Assembly (NCBI GenBank): GCA_001695595.3
Contig: MBPM02000032.1
Coordinates: 682,001-746,000, forward strand
Length of the DNA: 64,000 bases
Source: Plasmopara viticola
Taxonomy: Eukaryota; Oomycota; Peronosporomycetes; Peronosporales; Peronosporaceae
Direction: 5' to 3'
Shown in pieces: positions 33,590 through 45,393 of this stretch (position 1 is the stretch's first letter; each line of letters opens with the position of its first letter). Under the pieces are notes generated by a model that was given only the letters and a program-made list of their open reading frames with translations, had not been told where the DNA came from and did not search any database. The translations under genes were made by a program, and so were the position numbers.

Positions 33590-36500
33590 TGATTCAAAAC
33601 CCGATCGATAGCAACAACAATGTATGAAGCAAGGCAACGAGTGGACCTGTCGCAAACCCTATATCGTGCTAGCGCGGATATTTGTATAGCTATAGCTGCG
33701 CCCAATACCTATCCGATCTAAGAGAGACTTCAAATAGAGACTCAAGCTGCAAACCGTGTTCTATTGCGCACTAGATCCTTGGCCACTTACCTAATTACAG
33801 GTGAAAATTTTGAAGAGATCGATTTTCGACTTAAATGATAAGTCTAACCGCTCTTTGAGCAGTAAAATTTGTTTTAGTATTGGGAACGTGTCTATAATTT
33901 TGGCACGAATAACACGAGCTAAATCGGGCTTTAAGTAAAATTCTAAAATCAAAACAGGTAAGAAGGTTCTTGATACTTACTTAGCTCTCAATGATTAAAA
34001 AAACGACGTCATTGATTTATATCGGTACATACTCCTTATGGAGTGTACAGACGCATTGGATAGCTTTCAAAAACATAACCAGCTACTCCAAGAGCAAGCA
34101 AGACTTACAAAGTGCTGATTGCGGCCAAGATTACGTCACCCTTTCATGTGGTAAACGGATAATATACATCGGTTAGGTCGAGTACGCTGCACATTGACCA
34201 TCCCATCATTCTGTTTCGCATCATTAGCTTTTAAAAAAAAGCGCCAATGCAAGAATGATTGCCAAACACAACTTATTCAGAGCGTCCACAATGCTCCAAT
34301 TGCCAACAGATTGTCTGCCATTTAATATTGGCGCAAAATTTGCAAACTTGCTGATTCAAATTCATTCTTTCTCGCGGTTTTCTTGAAAGCCTAAGTTAAT
34401 AAAGTCATATTATTTTTTGGATAAAAACTGCTGCCGTGCTACGCGGGATTTGCTTTTTAAAACCAATTTAATTTCATAGCGCCTTTTTCAGACGGTAGCA
34501 CTGGTTAAGGGGCTCATAAGACAGTACTTTACCGGGTATGATACGGACCGGACGAGTTTTTCTGAATTACGAATCTTCTTAGAGTTTTAATCACCTTCTT
34601 TGCGTCTTTTTACTCATAAAGTTGAAACGCTTATCTCTTCTGCAGGTCAAAATACTATCACTGTAGCGATGCCATAAATCTTATCGAGCTTTTGAGCTCC
34701 GCCGTTGGACATTTTATTCAGCTCAAGCAGAGATATAAAAAGAGGGTTATTGTGCCTTTAAAGTTTACCGATCTCTCCATTTGGTAAATTTATCGCTGTT
34801 GCTCAATCAGCATATTGCGTTACCGCCTTCTTCTATTATGAAATCGAAACTACCAAAAGACTTCGCCGTATCGGCGCAATCGTACCGCATGCTGACATCT
34901 AGCCAGACGTCTAGCATGCAGCAATGCTACGCAAAGCACAACTTTGTAATTTCCGTTCTTGGACGCATTAAAAGGAAAATTTCCAGATGCATCTGCCTCT
35001 GGTCGACCATACTTTGCATGTCACAAATCAACTGCTGTTCACGACGAGCGTTTAGTAGTGGCTCCTTGTGCATGCTATAAGTAGCGTATATATACCCGGC
35101 GTAGTCTATATCAATCGCAAGGTCGCTCAGTGTGTCACGGACGAATCCACATGCATCTGCAAGATTTTCCCTTGATTTCTTGGCTGAAATCACTTATTGT
35201 ACGCAGCATGTGCTAGCTTGTAAAGTCCTATCCCGTTTGTCCATATACAACTGCACGTGCAGTGGTAGGGGATGAACGCAGCTCAAAGTCACCTATTTCA
35301 CTTATGGCAGCAAGAGAGTGCACTTTAAAAGAGCGCTGCTTTGTGTCCAGCGTGCCACTCTAATGCTTCACTCAAAGGATCGCCTCGAACCCTAATATTG
35401 ATGTTCATCTCCGTCATATTAATACTCATAACATTCATTATCCGCACCAACAGCGCTTCTGCCTTCTGATCAAGGCGTTACCACACTTACGCTTACTAGC
35501 AAAGCGAAATACACCCAGCCCATTTCAGCGTCATATCTTGTATCGAGGTCCACGATCAACAATATAGCGCCCGACGCTATTAATCTTGAGGAGCTTTAAA
35601 GCTTAATCCTCTGGGATACGGGTTCCTTTTTTGTATCACTGTTTATTTGAATACGTCACTAATCAAAAAGTGATATTGTTCTTTGATGAACGAAGCATAT
35701 GACAAAAACATTCGGGGTTACAGTGCATTCAATTGGTTGAAAAGTATTGTCAATCGCTTTGAAATCTGTAGTGATTGCTGCATTTTTTAAGAATCAGGCT
35801 TGCGCGTACGATCTGCACGATTAGTCTCGGAGCATTCTTGGGCTTCTTCCTGACACTCAAAAACACTTGTTTGAAGGGGAAGTTGATGTTTCTTTACTAG
35901 CCGGCTGGCCAGTTTTTTTCTGGTCTGAACATCTTGACGCGCTTGACGCAGACAAATACCATTAAATTGTATGGATATCATCAGAAACAAAGCATTGGCA
36001 ATTACTCTTCGTCAACCAGGTCTGCATTCTTTTCGATACCAACGATACGGCTTATACTCACATGCCGCTTTATGGGCTTTATGAACCTTTGTTTACCTAT
36101 CCCGTCTGAAAAGATGCTCACACAATTTTGATATAGATTCTGGAACTAATTTGTGGTTAGACAGCGCTGCGAAGCATATCCAAATGTAGGTCATGGGCTT
36201 CTTACGATTCTGAATAAAATGCTTTAGTCGAATACGACGCGTTTTAGATTTACGCGCATATCTACCGTAAGGTTGCACTAAAATAAATGTTTTCTTAAAC
36301 TAAGTGCCGTTTATAGATGCCTAGCGCGCAAAGCAGATAAGCACAAAGCTCAACACCGTGAGCTATATAGACCAAGTAGTATTTATCGAACAGGTTCTTC
36401 TCTTCCTTGTCATAGGTACTGTCAAGAGAGCGAGTCGACCTCTCACGTGACGGCAGCTTACATCGGTACCTGGCTCCGAGCGAGTCACACAAGCCTTTAG

Positions 36501-37250
36501 CCCTCTGACCGTTGGACCTACCCTAGATATACCGAGCTTGCCGTCTTTAGCCTCGCCTATTCCCCTAGCTCTTGGTTTTTTGGTGAACTCATTGACAAAG
36601 GCCATTGAGGCTAAAAAAATAAGGCTAAAAAAATTCAGATTGAGTCTTTGCCGCGAAAGTCACAGCCCCCCCATATCCTTTCGTATGAGACATTTCAAAA
36701 GGCCAATACAGGTCTAGATCTTTTTTGGCCCGCGATCAGTGAAATCAATTGACAGCATATTGCTAGCTTAAGCGTTCTCTAATCTCTAGTGGCCGAATGC
36801 TAAGAGAGTTTACGCCAGCGCGCATGTGGCATTTTCCGTCGTACTTATTGCTTAAAGTTGGAGGTGTTTGTGGGTGACCTAACAAGGGGAAATATTATAC
36901 GCATCTCCAAAGTGATAAACCTAGGCGGTTGTGTGGCCAAGATTGTTTAAAAAGGTACAATTTTCGAAAAGACAACTGCCTGCCACACAGTTATCGGTCT
37001 CACAAGATCTTGGACGCACAGAAAAAAGATAATTTTTTTTACGATGTATCGTTTTCTGTGCGCACTGTGTACTAAAACCAAACACGAACGACAGCAACTG
37101 AAGTCTCGTGATGATGATACGATCGGGCGTTGCCAATGAATCTTCGCGGCCGAAAGCCTGCTATAAATTACTTTTGAAAGTAGGTCGCAATAAATATATT
37201 GAAACTAGGCAAGATTATACACTCCTAATAGAGGACAAATTGACCGTTTA
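33590..37250 (-). repeat. RB repeat, copy A' (minus orientation), after E7
   Basis: Runs outward from the 3' side of E7 in the same order as copy A but inverted, so A and A' face each other. Minus-strand pieces keep some open frames: 36921-37136 (CETDNCVAGSCLFENC, Cys-rich), 36363-36605 and 35787-35990 (RQARQDVQTRKKLASRL). Copies B and C repeat these with partly conserved reading frames, so RB once carried coding sequence of unknown type. Confidence 0.6.
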
Positions 37251-37455
37251 GAAAAGATGGCATTAATTAATACGGCGTGCAATGATATGTATTTTTTTGC
37301 CGCACTTGGCACTGCCGAAATGACTTACATAGCGCACTCATCTGTCATTCGTTATGTCAACTCGTTTTATTCGTCAAGCCATAAATCTTTTCAGTCTTAC
37401 AATGCTAAAATTAAAACAACTCTAACACAATTGACAATAGAGACAACTCCTAAGC

Positions 37456-38623
37456 TTACGCGTCCGCCATTCTCAACGCCATCTCCTCCTTAAACGCCTT
37501 CGCCAAGTTCAACGCCTTTGCCCACTTCAACGTCATTTCCTCCTTCAACGCCTTCGCCAACTCCTTTCCATCATCTGTCACTACTTTCTTGACAATTATT
37601 AGAATCTTGTCTACGGTGAAGTAGTAACCAATGACTTCACGGAGAGTCACGACCTTTCCGCACTTTACCCGATACAATTTCGCGTCCCTCACATAAACTT
37701 TATTCTCCCACGAATCGGGAAGACAACCTGGGTTTTCGTTAAGCTTTAAATATTTGAATCCAAGCTGTGGCGGCACGTGGTCTTCCAACTAGTACTTTCC
37801 TAATTAAAGTAGAAGCATTGTCATCAGCTCTGCGACGTGTGGTGCCAGCCTGCTCGCTTGTGGCTGATTGGCCGCAATTAGTAGCGAGAATAGTTCCTCG
37901 TCACCGAAGGTTTGATACATCTGATCAAAGAGCGGCATTGATCTACCATGGTTGACTTTGTTCCAGACATCATACGCACGGCCGAAAAGCAAGTGCGGGG
38001 GGTTCCACTTCGACTGCAAAGAAGTGTAGATCTGTTGGGGGGGTATCCAACAATACGCCCCCAAGCTCCATCTGCTCACTCTGCAGTGTCGCGCCAATAG
38101 TTTTAACAGACGTGTCTTCCTCTCGCTTTGCGTGTTCCTGCGTCATCGTCAATTTATATTGATTCGCCGACACATCTAAAATCGACACTCTCTTCTTGGG
38201 ATGCTCCGAATTGTAACTTTTCACGTACTTGAACCAAAGATGAAACCAAGGACTCAACAAAAGGTTCTTGTGGACCTCATCAAGCTTTAACTTGGTGTAG
38301 ACTTCGCGAGGATTCACATTTCTCGCCCTCCGCCAAGCTACTTTAAGCTCAAGCTGAGTGTTTGAATCATGTTTCAAGACTGCCTGCTTGGTTTTGGCCG
38401 CTGAGATGGCAAATTTATCTCCCCAGGCAAATTCTTCGATCCCATGAACCCTCTCTTCGTCTTTCGCGGTGAACGGTTCCGAGATGAGGGTACCAGGTCG
38501 ATTTACAGTGGATGGAGTTGCCTCTAAGGGTTTGGGGGATGCTGTCGCAGTTGCAGAAGCGTCGGCTTTCGCGAGAAGGAGGAGGACTGGTACGAGGGCT
38601 AAAGCTTCGCTGGAAAGACGCAT
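37456..38623 (-). pseudogene. E7: clade-2 WY effector with two frameshifts
   Basis: Start at ATG 38623, 13 bases after an initiator box (38637-38655). Signal peptide (LALVPVLLLLAKADA) and DEER are intact, as is the first WY unit (KVAWRRARNVNPREVY, WFKYVKSYN). The frame shifts in G/C runs at about 38030-38065, before the second WY unit, and again near 37800, before the third. Three pieces ending at 37970, 37804 and 37456 together cover a whole effector. E8 and E9 are the intact relatives. It lies head-to-head with E8. Confidence 0.88.
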
Positions 38624-38636
38624 GTGTACACTTGTT

Positions 38637-39726
38637 GGCCAATTGAATAATGAAAACGTAGTGCGAGTGGATTGCATTCTAGTATTCGCTTGCGCATCCA
38701 ACCATATAGTACATACATTCGGGTATCTAGCTGGTACCATTAATGTTGCAGGGGATGGCTGAGTAGTGCCGGGTCGGTAAATATGCTGACGTCTGCTCGG
38801 CGATTTGAAGCTTGGCTACAGCGACAGCTAAGTCAAGCCTTTATTATTATATACAATTAATACAACCCAGCATCGTCTGCTATCGATCAGCTTTATTTGT
38901 AACCAGACCGATCAAGACCATCCACTTCCTGCAACCGAAGTAGCTGCACTGTCAACGTGTACAAATAGTTTCAATGGTAATGTTTTGCGCCCACTTTTTT
39001 AGTCATAGTTATTTCAAACTCTTATTAAAACATTTTGGTCTGGTTTCAAGCGCATTTTCTTTTATATGACTTTACGCTTTGACTCCATGTTATCACCCTT
39101 CCATGCGATGACAAAGAAAAAGTATCTTAGCAGTTGTAGCTATCTTATAGCAGCGATGTTAAATACCACTATAATGCCAATAATTATTATTCTTTCTGAT
39201 TTGCAGGAAGATACGTCATTATAGAGTACCCTAATAAACTAAATTTTCTTGTCACTTCCAATTTCCGTGCGTCGCCACTGTCGTACCACAGCGATATGAT
39301 GCATTTTCTATATCGTTCTAAAATGCTTCAGACTGATAATACAAAAAACAGATAAACGCTTCACATGATGTTGGGAATGTTAGACGTTTCAAAACCCGCC
39401 CGATGCTCGTACACGCTAACAGTGCAGCTACTTCGGTTGATGGTCTCGATCGGTCTGGCCACAAGTGAAACTGATCGATAGCAGCCGATGCTTGGGTTGT
39501 ATCTATTTTATGTGACAATAAATGCTTGGCTTAGCTGTCTTTGTGGCCAAGCTTCAAATCGTCGAGCAGACGTCAGCATACCTACTGACCCGGCACTACA
39601 CAGCCAGCCCTTGCAACGTTTATGGTACCAGCTAGATACCTGCTTGTATGTATTATATGGTTAAATTCGCAAACAAATACTAAAATGTAATTCATTCGCA
39701 CTACCTTTTTTGTTATTCAATTGGCC
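38637..39726. promoter_or_regulatory. Palindromic intergenic region between E7 and E8
   Basis: The two genes start 1.1 kb apart and diverge. Each side holds the same upstream blocks in mirror image: initiator box, TGGTACCAGCTAGATACC, CGGCACTACACAGCC-type, GTCGAGCAGACGTCAGCAT, and the GATCGATAGCAGCCGATGC-type stretch. 39110-39300 matches 49650-49800 upstream of E9. The middle (39000-39110) is AT-rich without other features. Confidence 0.6.
39708..39726 (+). promoter_or_regulatory. Initiator-like core promoter box of E8
   Basis: TTTTGTTATTCAATTGGCC, ending 11 bases before the ATG at 39738. Confidence 0.55.
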
Positions 39727-39737
39727 AACCAGTACAC

Positions 39738-40910
39738 ATGCATCTTTGCAGCGAAGCTTTAGCCCTCGTACCAGTCCTGCTTCTTCTCGCGAAAGCCGAC
39801 GCTTCTACGAATGTGACAGCATCCCCCAAACCCTTAGAGGCAACTCCATCCACTGTAAATCGACCTGGTACCCTCTTCTCGGAAACGATCATCGCACGAG
39901 ACGAAGAGAGGGTTCATGGGATCGAAGAGTTTGCCTGGGGAAATAAATTTGCCGTCTTAGCAGCCAAAACCAAGCAGGCAGTCTTAAAACAAGATCTGAA
40001 CTCTCAGCTTGAGCTCAAAGTAGCTTGGTGGAGGGTGAAAAATGTGAATCCTCGCAAAGTCTACACCAAGTTAAAGCTTGATGAGGTCCACGAGAACCTT
40101 TTGTCGAATCCTTGGTTTCATTTTTGGTTCAAGTACGTGAAAAGCTACAATTCGGAGCATCCCGCGAGGAGAGTGTCGATTTTAGATGTGTTGGCGGATC
40201 AATACGATCCATACACATTAACGATGACGCTGGGACAAGCAAAGAACGAAGAAGACACGTTTGTCAAAGCTATTGGCGCGACACTGCAGAGTGAGCAGAT
40301 GGAGGCTTGGAGTCGCAAAATTACCCCAAGACAACTCTATACTTTTTTGCGGTCAAAGTGGAATCCCCCCCACTTGCTTTACGGCCTTGCGTATGATGTT
40401 TGGAACACTTATTTCACCAAGATCAATTATAGATCAATGCCGCTCTTTGAGCAGCTGTACGAAACCTTCGGTGACGAGGACCTACCTTTGCTGCTAATTG
40501 GGGCCGACCAGCCCCCAATGGCCGACCAGCCACAAGAGGTCGCAGGGCTGGCGACAGAGCTATATCATCAATTAGAGTGGTTTTGGCTGGCAGGTCGCGT
40601 GCATCCACACACTGTTTTTAAAAATTTAAAGCTTACCGAACACTCACAATATCTTCTCGATATGTGGGAGATACAATTATGGATGAGGTACGCGGAAATG
40701 TTTCGGGAAAGGATTGGAATAACCGTGACTCTCAACAAGACCATTGAAAAATTCTTTACCGCAGATATGGTGATAGTTATTATCAATACAGCATTGACTG
40801 ATGATGGAAAGAAATTGGCGGATGCGTTGAAGAACGAGTTGGCGTTGAAGTTGGCAGACGCGTTAGCTAAGGAAGTGTCTCCATTGGCAATTGTGTCCGA
40901 GTCGTTGTAG
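39738..40910 (+). CDS. E8: clade-2 secreted WY/LWY effector, intact, 390 aa
   Basis: Signal peptide at 1-22 (LALVPVLLLLAKADA), sequon NVTAS next, DEER at 55-58 and GTLFSE instead of RxLR. WY1 has W98 and Y137. The second unit has W191, with W222 and Y225. The third has W283 and W315/Y318, with Phe322 at the usual Tyr place. The C-terminus has amphipathic repeats (KLADALKNELALKLADAL). Clade 2 differs from clade 1 in FAWGNKFAVLAAK after DEER and in NPRKVYTKLKLDEVHENLL. Predicted secreted effector; target unknown. It is followed by a long-TIR element and RB copy B. Confidence 0.9.
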   Translation: MHLCSEALALVPVLLLLAKADASTNVTASPKPLEATPSTVNRPGTLFSETIIARDEERVHGIEEFAWGNKFAVLAAKTKQAVLKQDLNSQLELKVAWWRVKNVNPRKVYTKLKLDEVHENLLSNPWFHFWFKYVKSYNSEHPARRVSILDVLADQYDPYTLTMTLGQAKNEEDTFVKAIGATLQSEQMEAWSRKITPRQLYTFLRSKWNPPHLLYGLAYDVWNTYFTKINYRSMPLFEQLYETFGDEDLPLLLIGADQPPMADQPQEVAGLATELYHQLEWFWLAGRVHPHTVFKNLKLTEHSQYLLDMWEIQLWMRYAEMFRERIGITVTLNKTIEKFFTADMVIVIINTALTDDGKKLADALKNELALKLADALAKEVSPLAIVSESL

Positions 40911-41113
40911 TTTCAGCATTGTAAGACTGGATAAATTAATGGCTTAATGTAAAAAAGGAGTTGACATAACGAACAACAGGAAAATGCGCTATGTAAGTCA
41001 TATAGGTAGTGCTGTAGGCGGCAAAAACGTACTGATCCTTGTTTGTTTGCAGCACGCCGCCATCTTTTCTAAAAATGTTAATTTGTCCTCAATTATAAGT
41101 GTCTTACTTCAAT
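40911..41113 (+). other. E8 3' region
   Basis: Non-coding, similar to the sequence after E9 and E7, including TGACATAACGAA and the CAATTATAAGTGT stretch. RB would start here but is interrupted by the TIR element. Confidence 0.45.
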
Positions 41114-41120
41114 TAATTTG

Positions 41121-41890
41121 GGGAAATGATACCGGGCAGGCACTTTTCGCTAACGGGCAGGCACTGATGTTTATATAAATCGAATTGATTGGCATTTTAT
41201 CTCTGTGATTGGCTGGAGGGTTAAATCTCAGTCGTGAAATCAATTCTCATATGCTACACCAATTTTAGATGCAACTTATCCCAAAACTACTTTTCGACGT
41301 TAAAATCGCGACCTTCCACGCAACTTTGATGTATTCTTCCGCAGTGACATCACCATGAACACCCTGCAAACTCTTGGCCAGCGTGGCTTTAGCTCTCATG
41401 AGGACGCCAGTGCTTCTACTTGGTCTGATACGTTTACGGCTAGCTTCTGGGTTCCCAGCACCGATGGAGGCAGGACTTTTGTGACATGAGCATACAAGAA
41501 CAATGTTCTTGACGTCGTCTGCTGTCGGATCGTTGTTGTAGTAGTACGTCTGTTTGACTGACACAATAAACCCCTAATCTTCGAGCTCCGTGTTTATAGC
41601 TTTGCGTGCGTCCTAGTGAGAGCTGAAAACACGCTGGCCAAGAGTTTGCAGGGTGTTCGTGGTGATATTACTGCGGAAGAATACGTCAAAGTTGCGTGGA
41701 AAGTCGCGGTTTTAACGTCGAAAAGTAATTTTGGGATAAGTTGCATCTGGGATTGGTGTAGCATATGAGAATTGATTTCACGACTGATAATTAACCCTCC
41801 AGCCAATCACAGGGAAGAAATGCCAACCAACTCGATTCATGTAAACTTTGCCTGCCCGGTAGCGAAAAGTGCCTGCCCGGTATCATTCCC
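41121..41890. mobile_element. Long-TIR foldback-type element TE1 (770 bp)
   Basis: Ends are GGGAAATGATACCGGGCAGG and its inverse. Arms run about 290 bp (41121-41413 and 41600-41890) around a roughly 190-bp middle, so most of the element is a palindrome. CGGGCAGGCACT is repeated just inside each end. Flanks are TAATTTG (41114-41120) and TAATTTA (41891-41897), a 7-bp target duplication with one mismatch. No transposase is present, so it is non-autonomous. Each arm holds a short frame ending KSxFGISCI. Confidence 0.82.
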
Positions 41891-41899
41891 TAATTTATT

Positions 41900-43318
41900 G
41901 CGACATACTTCCAAAAGTAATTCAATATGATTTTCGGCCGCGAAGATCTAATGGCAAAGCCCGATCGAAACACCATCACGAGACTTCAGTTGCTGCCGTT
42001 TGTGTTTGCTTTCTGCTTTACAATGGGCACAGAAAACGATACACTATAAAAAACATATATTTTTTTCTGTACGTCCAAAACCTTGTGAGACCAAATACTG
42101 TGTGGCGGACAGTTGTCTTTTCAAAAATTGCACTTCTCTGAAATGTCTAGGGTATGATAAAAAATGCCACATGTGCGCTGTCGTAGACTCTCCTAGGTTC
42201 TGACCGCTAGAGATTAAAGGAGCCTTAGGCCAGCAAGGATGCTGTCAATTATTTCCACTGTCCGTAGGCCAAAAAGGTTCTAGATTTGTGTTGGCCATGT
42301 GAAATGTCTCGTGCGAAAGGACAGGGAAGGCTATGATTCCCGCTTCAATCACTTGACCTGAAAAAGAACGAAGAGCTAGGAGGAAAGGGCGAGGCTAATG
42401 ACAGAAAGCTCGTTATATTTCTAGAATAAGTTTAATGGCCAGAGTCACGAACACAGTGGGCCAAAGGCAGTGTGACTCGCTCGAAGCCAATACTTGCGTA
42501 AGCCGCCGTTACATGAGAGTCTATTGTCGAAAGATCTGACGAAGAGGAGGGAACCCTGTATGATAAATATATGTAGACCTTTATGTTGAGCTTTGTGCTC
42601 ACCTGATTTGCGTGCCAGGCATCTATAGACGGTACTTCGTTTTTGAGAACGTTAGTTTTAGCACGACCTCACACTTGATATGCGCGTAAGTATTAAACGC
42701 GTCAAAGTCAACCAAAGCATTCTACTCAGAATCGTGAAGGGTCTATGATCAACACCCAAATTTAGGATCCTTGGACACTTTGCAACGCTGTCTGACCAAT
42801 AAAAACAATTTGTGTATCTAATCTGAAATTGTGTGAGCATTCTTCCAGACGGGTTGGGTAAATTAAGGTTCGTAAAGCCCATGAAAAGGCGTGTGAGTAT
42901 GAATCTTAGCTTTGGTAACGAAAAGTGTGCAGACTTGGTTGGCAAAGAGTAATTGCCAATGCTTTATTTTTAATGATACATTTTTAATGGAATACATCTG
43001 CGTCAAGCGCGTCAAGATGTTCAGACCAAAAACACATTGACCAGCCGGCTAGTAAAAATACATCAACTCCCGGAACAAGATCTTTTGAGCTTAAGAAGAA
43101 GGTATAAATCGATGTGGACTTGCCCTGGAGAGTTCTGAAATCATCGCGCAGATCGTGCGCGCAAGCCTGGCTTTTAAACAATGCAGCAATCTTCACAAAT
43201 TTCAAAAACGATGAGCAATACCCTTCGGCTCATGTTCGTCGATCAAATGCGTTGTAACACCCTTACCGTTGAAAGGTATTTGTCATATGCTGAGAATCGT
43301 TTCGTACATCTGAAGAAA
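41900..43318 (+). repeat. RB repeat, copy B, first part
   Basis: Starts with the stretch shared by A' and C (GCCGCGAAGATCTAATGGC, then CCAAAACCTTGTGAGACC). Contains a Cys-rich frame (42000-42203, CVADSCLFKNC) related to 36921-37136. Interrupted at 43318 by a copia element and resumes at 45394. Confidence 0.6.
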
Positions 43319-43465
43319 TGTTGAAGTTACACCGCTGAACGCATGTTGAACAGGCGGATGGCGTCACAGTATTTACGAGTACGTTACAGTAAGAAATTGC
43401 AAAATGGTAACCGTATATTGATATAAATAAATATATTCGTTTCCACTTTTACTTTCTACTTAACA
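43319..43465 (+). repeat. Copia 5' LTR
   Basis: 147 bp, TGTTGAAGTT to CTACTTAACA. Visibly diverged from the 3' LTR, so the insertion is not recent. Confidence 0.8.
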
Positions 43466-43515
43466 GGTTAACAGCTGCAACAAGCTTTCTTTCACAAGCA
43501 ACGTCCTTGCCCACT

Positions 43516-44200
43516 ATGGCTGACAAGCGCACCGAAGTCCTCCTAGGGAGGGTCTCCCGGGCCGTCAAAAATCAGAGTGACGTCACGGAGGCGAAGCTGG
43601 CTGATGATGCCAAGGCTAGGCATCATCGCTCAAGGCGTTGAGATCCAGATCCAGACCAAGACTCGGTCGGCTTTGCGCGTCAGGAAGGCGTGGGAAACCC
43701 TTCGTGACTTATACAATCGCTCGACTCTTCACAATCGTTTGGTGATGACTCGTCGACTACACAAGTTCAAGGAAAGTAAAACAAGCATAGTACAGCAACT
43801 GCCTCGTTTAACGAGCTAGAAGAGGGACTTCAGACTACGGGACAGATTCACGCCAGCTGGTGGTACTTCTCAGTAGTCTACCTTCGGAGTATAACTTGGT
43901 TTCGTCGACTTTCTTATAATGCTAGGGACATTACGTTGATCTAAGTCAAGGAGAAACTGCTTTAAGAATCAGAGAAGCTGCAGAAGAAATAAACAACGGG
44001 GAGAGTGTTTTGCGTAATTGGCAATGCTAGAAGATCTAAATGTGGATGGGACAATGGACGAAAGGGTGGTTTTCCACGCAATAACGGTGTATTCAAGGGC
44101 TAGTGCTTCAATTGTGATCGATCTGGACACATGAAACGAAGCTTCTCGGCCAGTAAAAGGTTTTACAGCGACAATACAGTGCTTGCTGTTGGTGAAGGTA
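43516..44200 (+). pseudogene. Copia gag remnant
   Basis: ATG at 43516 opens a short frame. After a frameshift the UBN2-type gag region follows at 43577-43819 (AWETLRDLYNRSTLHNRL). A zinc-knuckle remnant CFNCDRSGH is seen at about 44108-44135 with the last Cys lost. Several stops interrupt the gene. Confidence 0.7.
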
Positions 44201-44399
44201 AGTCATTAGGACGGCTGATTGACAGTTGAGCAACTTCCACATGACCCCACACCGGAAGGATTTGTTTGATTACAAGGGCCTAGAAGCTAGCAAAAATACA
44301 TATGTCAGCAAAACAAGATTGTATACGGACTGAAGCAAGCAGCAAGTGCCCGAACAAGACATTCCACAGTGTCTTAGTCAGGATTGGCTTCAAGAGTTG

Positions 44400-45235
44400 C
44401 GGGGCAAATTATTGTGTTTATGTCATTAGCACTTAAAAAGATTTTGCCCACGTTGGACTTTATGTGGATGACATGATAATCGCAGAAAGAATCAGCAAAA
44501 AAATAAATCACGTGAAGAAGGTACTAAAGATGCTTTCACGATGAAGGAGCTGGTGCCCTATCGCTCTTTGATTAAATGATTGCTGTACATAATGACATGT
44601 ACTCGGTCGGATATTGCTTATGTGGTGACACAGCTATTACTTTTCTGGAGAAGCCGGGATAACAACATTTCAGGACAGCAATTTGAGTGGTACAGTACCT
44701 GAATACTTCGCGTCAAATCGGTATCGTATACCGAGGAAGTAGAAGCGTTGCGGTCAAAGCATACTTGAATGCAATTTGAGGCAGCAATACGGATGACAGA
44801 CGCTCGGTCTCGAGATTTATGATCATGTTTGCGAGTCACCAGTGGTATTCAAGTCGAAGTACCAGCGGACAGTTGCGCTGAGCTTAGCGGAATCTGAGCA
44901 TATGGCTCTCAGTCTATGCACACAACAAATTTTTTGGACGCAGGCAATGCTAAAGGACATGGGTCACGAGCAAGTTGAAGGAACACATGTTTGGGAAGAC
45001 ATTCATGGTGCTGTCGCGTCGGCCAATAACGCCGGAAACCATGCATGGACATAGAATGTGGACGTCAAGCACCACTATATACGTGAGAACCTGCACGAAG
45101 GACTGTTGGAGATCGACTATATCGACACGAAGAGCCAGCTTGCAGACATACTGACGAAGGCACTTGGAGCCAAGATGCTGAAATATCTGCGCGAAGCCTC
45201 GAGAATCAAGACCAAGTCAGCCACACAGCATTAGC
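44400..45235 (+). pseudogene. Copia reverse transcriptase and RNase H remnant
   Basis: The RT catalytic box YVDDM lies at 44461-44475. The RNase H part has YQRTVALSLAESEHMALS (from about 44860) and, after a TAG at 45052, VDVKHHYIREN and QLADILTKALGAK, the usual copia end. Frames are broken between these. Confidence 0.82.
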
Positions 45236-45247
45236 GGTGAAAGGGAA

Positions 45248-45393
45248 TGTTAAAATTACACAGCTGTATGCATGTTGAACAGACGGATGGCGACACGGTA
45301 TTTACGAGTACGTCGCAGTAAGTAATTACATGATAGTAGCCGCTCATTGGTCTAGACAAATATACTCACTTGAGTTTTGCTTTATACTCAACA
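45248..45393 (+). repeat. Copia 3' LTR
   Basis: 146 bp, TGTTAAAATT to TATACTCAACA, preceded by a polypurine tract. Confidence 0.8.

Larger units (their letters stand above)
43319..45393 (+). mobile_element. Degenerate Ty1/copia LTR retrotransposon (2.07 kb)
   Basis: Short LTRs of about 147 bp at 43319-43465 and 45248-45393, beginning TGTT and ending AACA. They share ATTTACGAGTACGT and GCATGTTGAACAG. A purine tract (GTGAAAGGGAA) precedes the 3' LTR. Inside, gag and pol survive only as fragments, and most of protease and integrase is absent, so the element is deleted. It sits inside RB copy B. No clear target duplication was found (AGAAA left, AAAAC right). Confidence 0.85.

Noticed and set aside
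43319..45393. Target duplication for the copia element
   Set aside because: AGAAA and AAAAC do not match; the apparent similarity is only A-richness.
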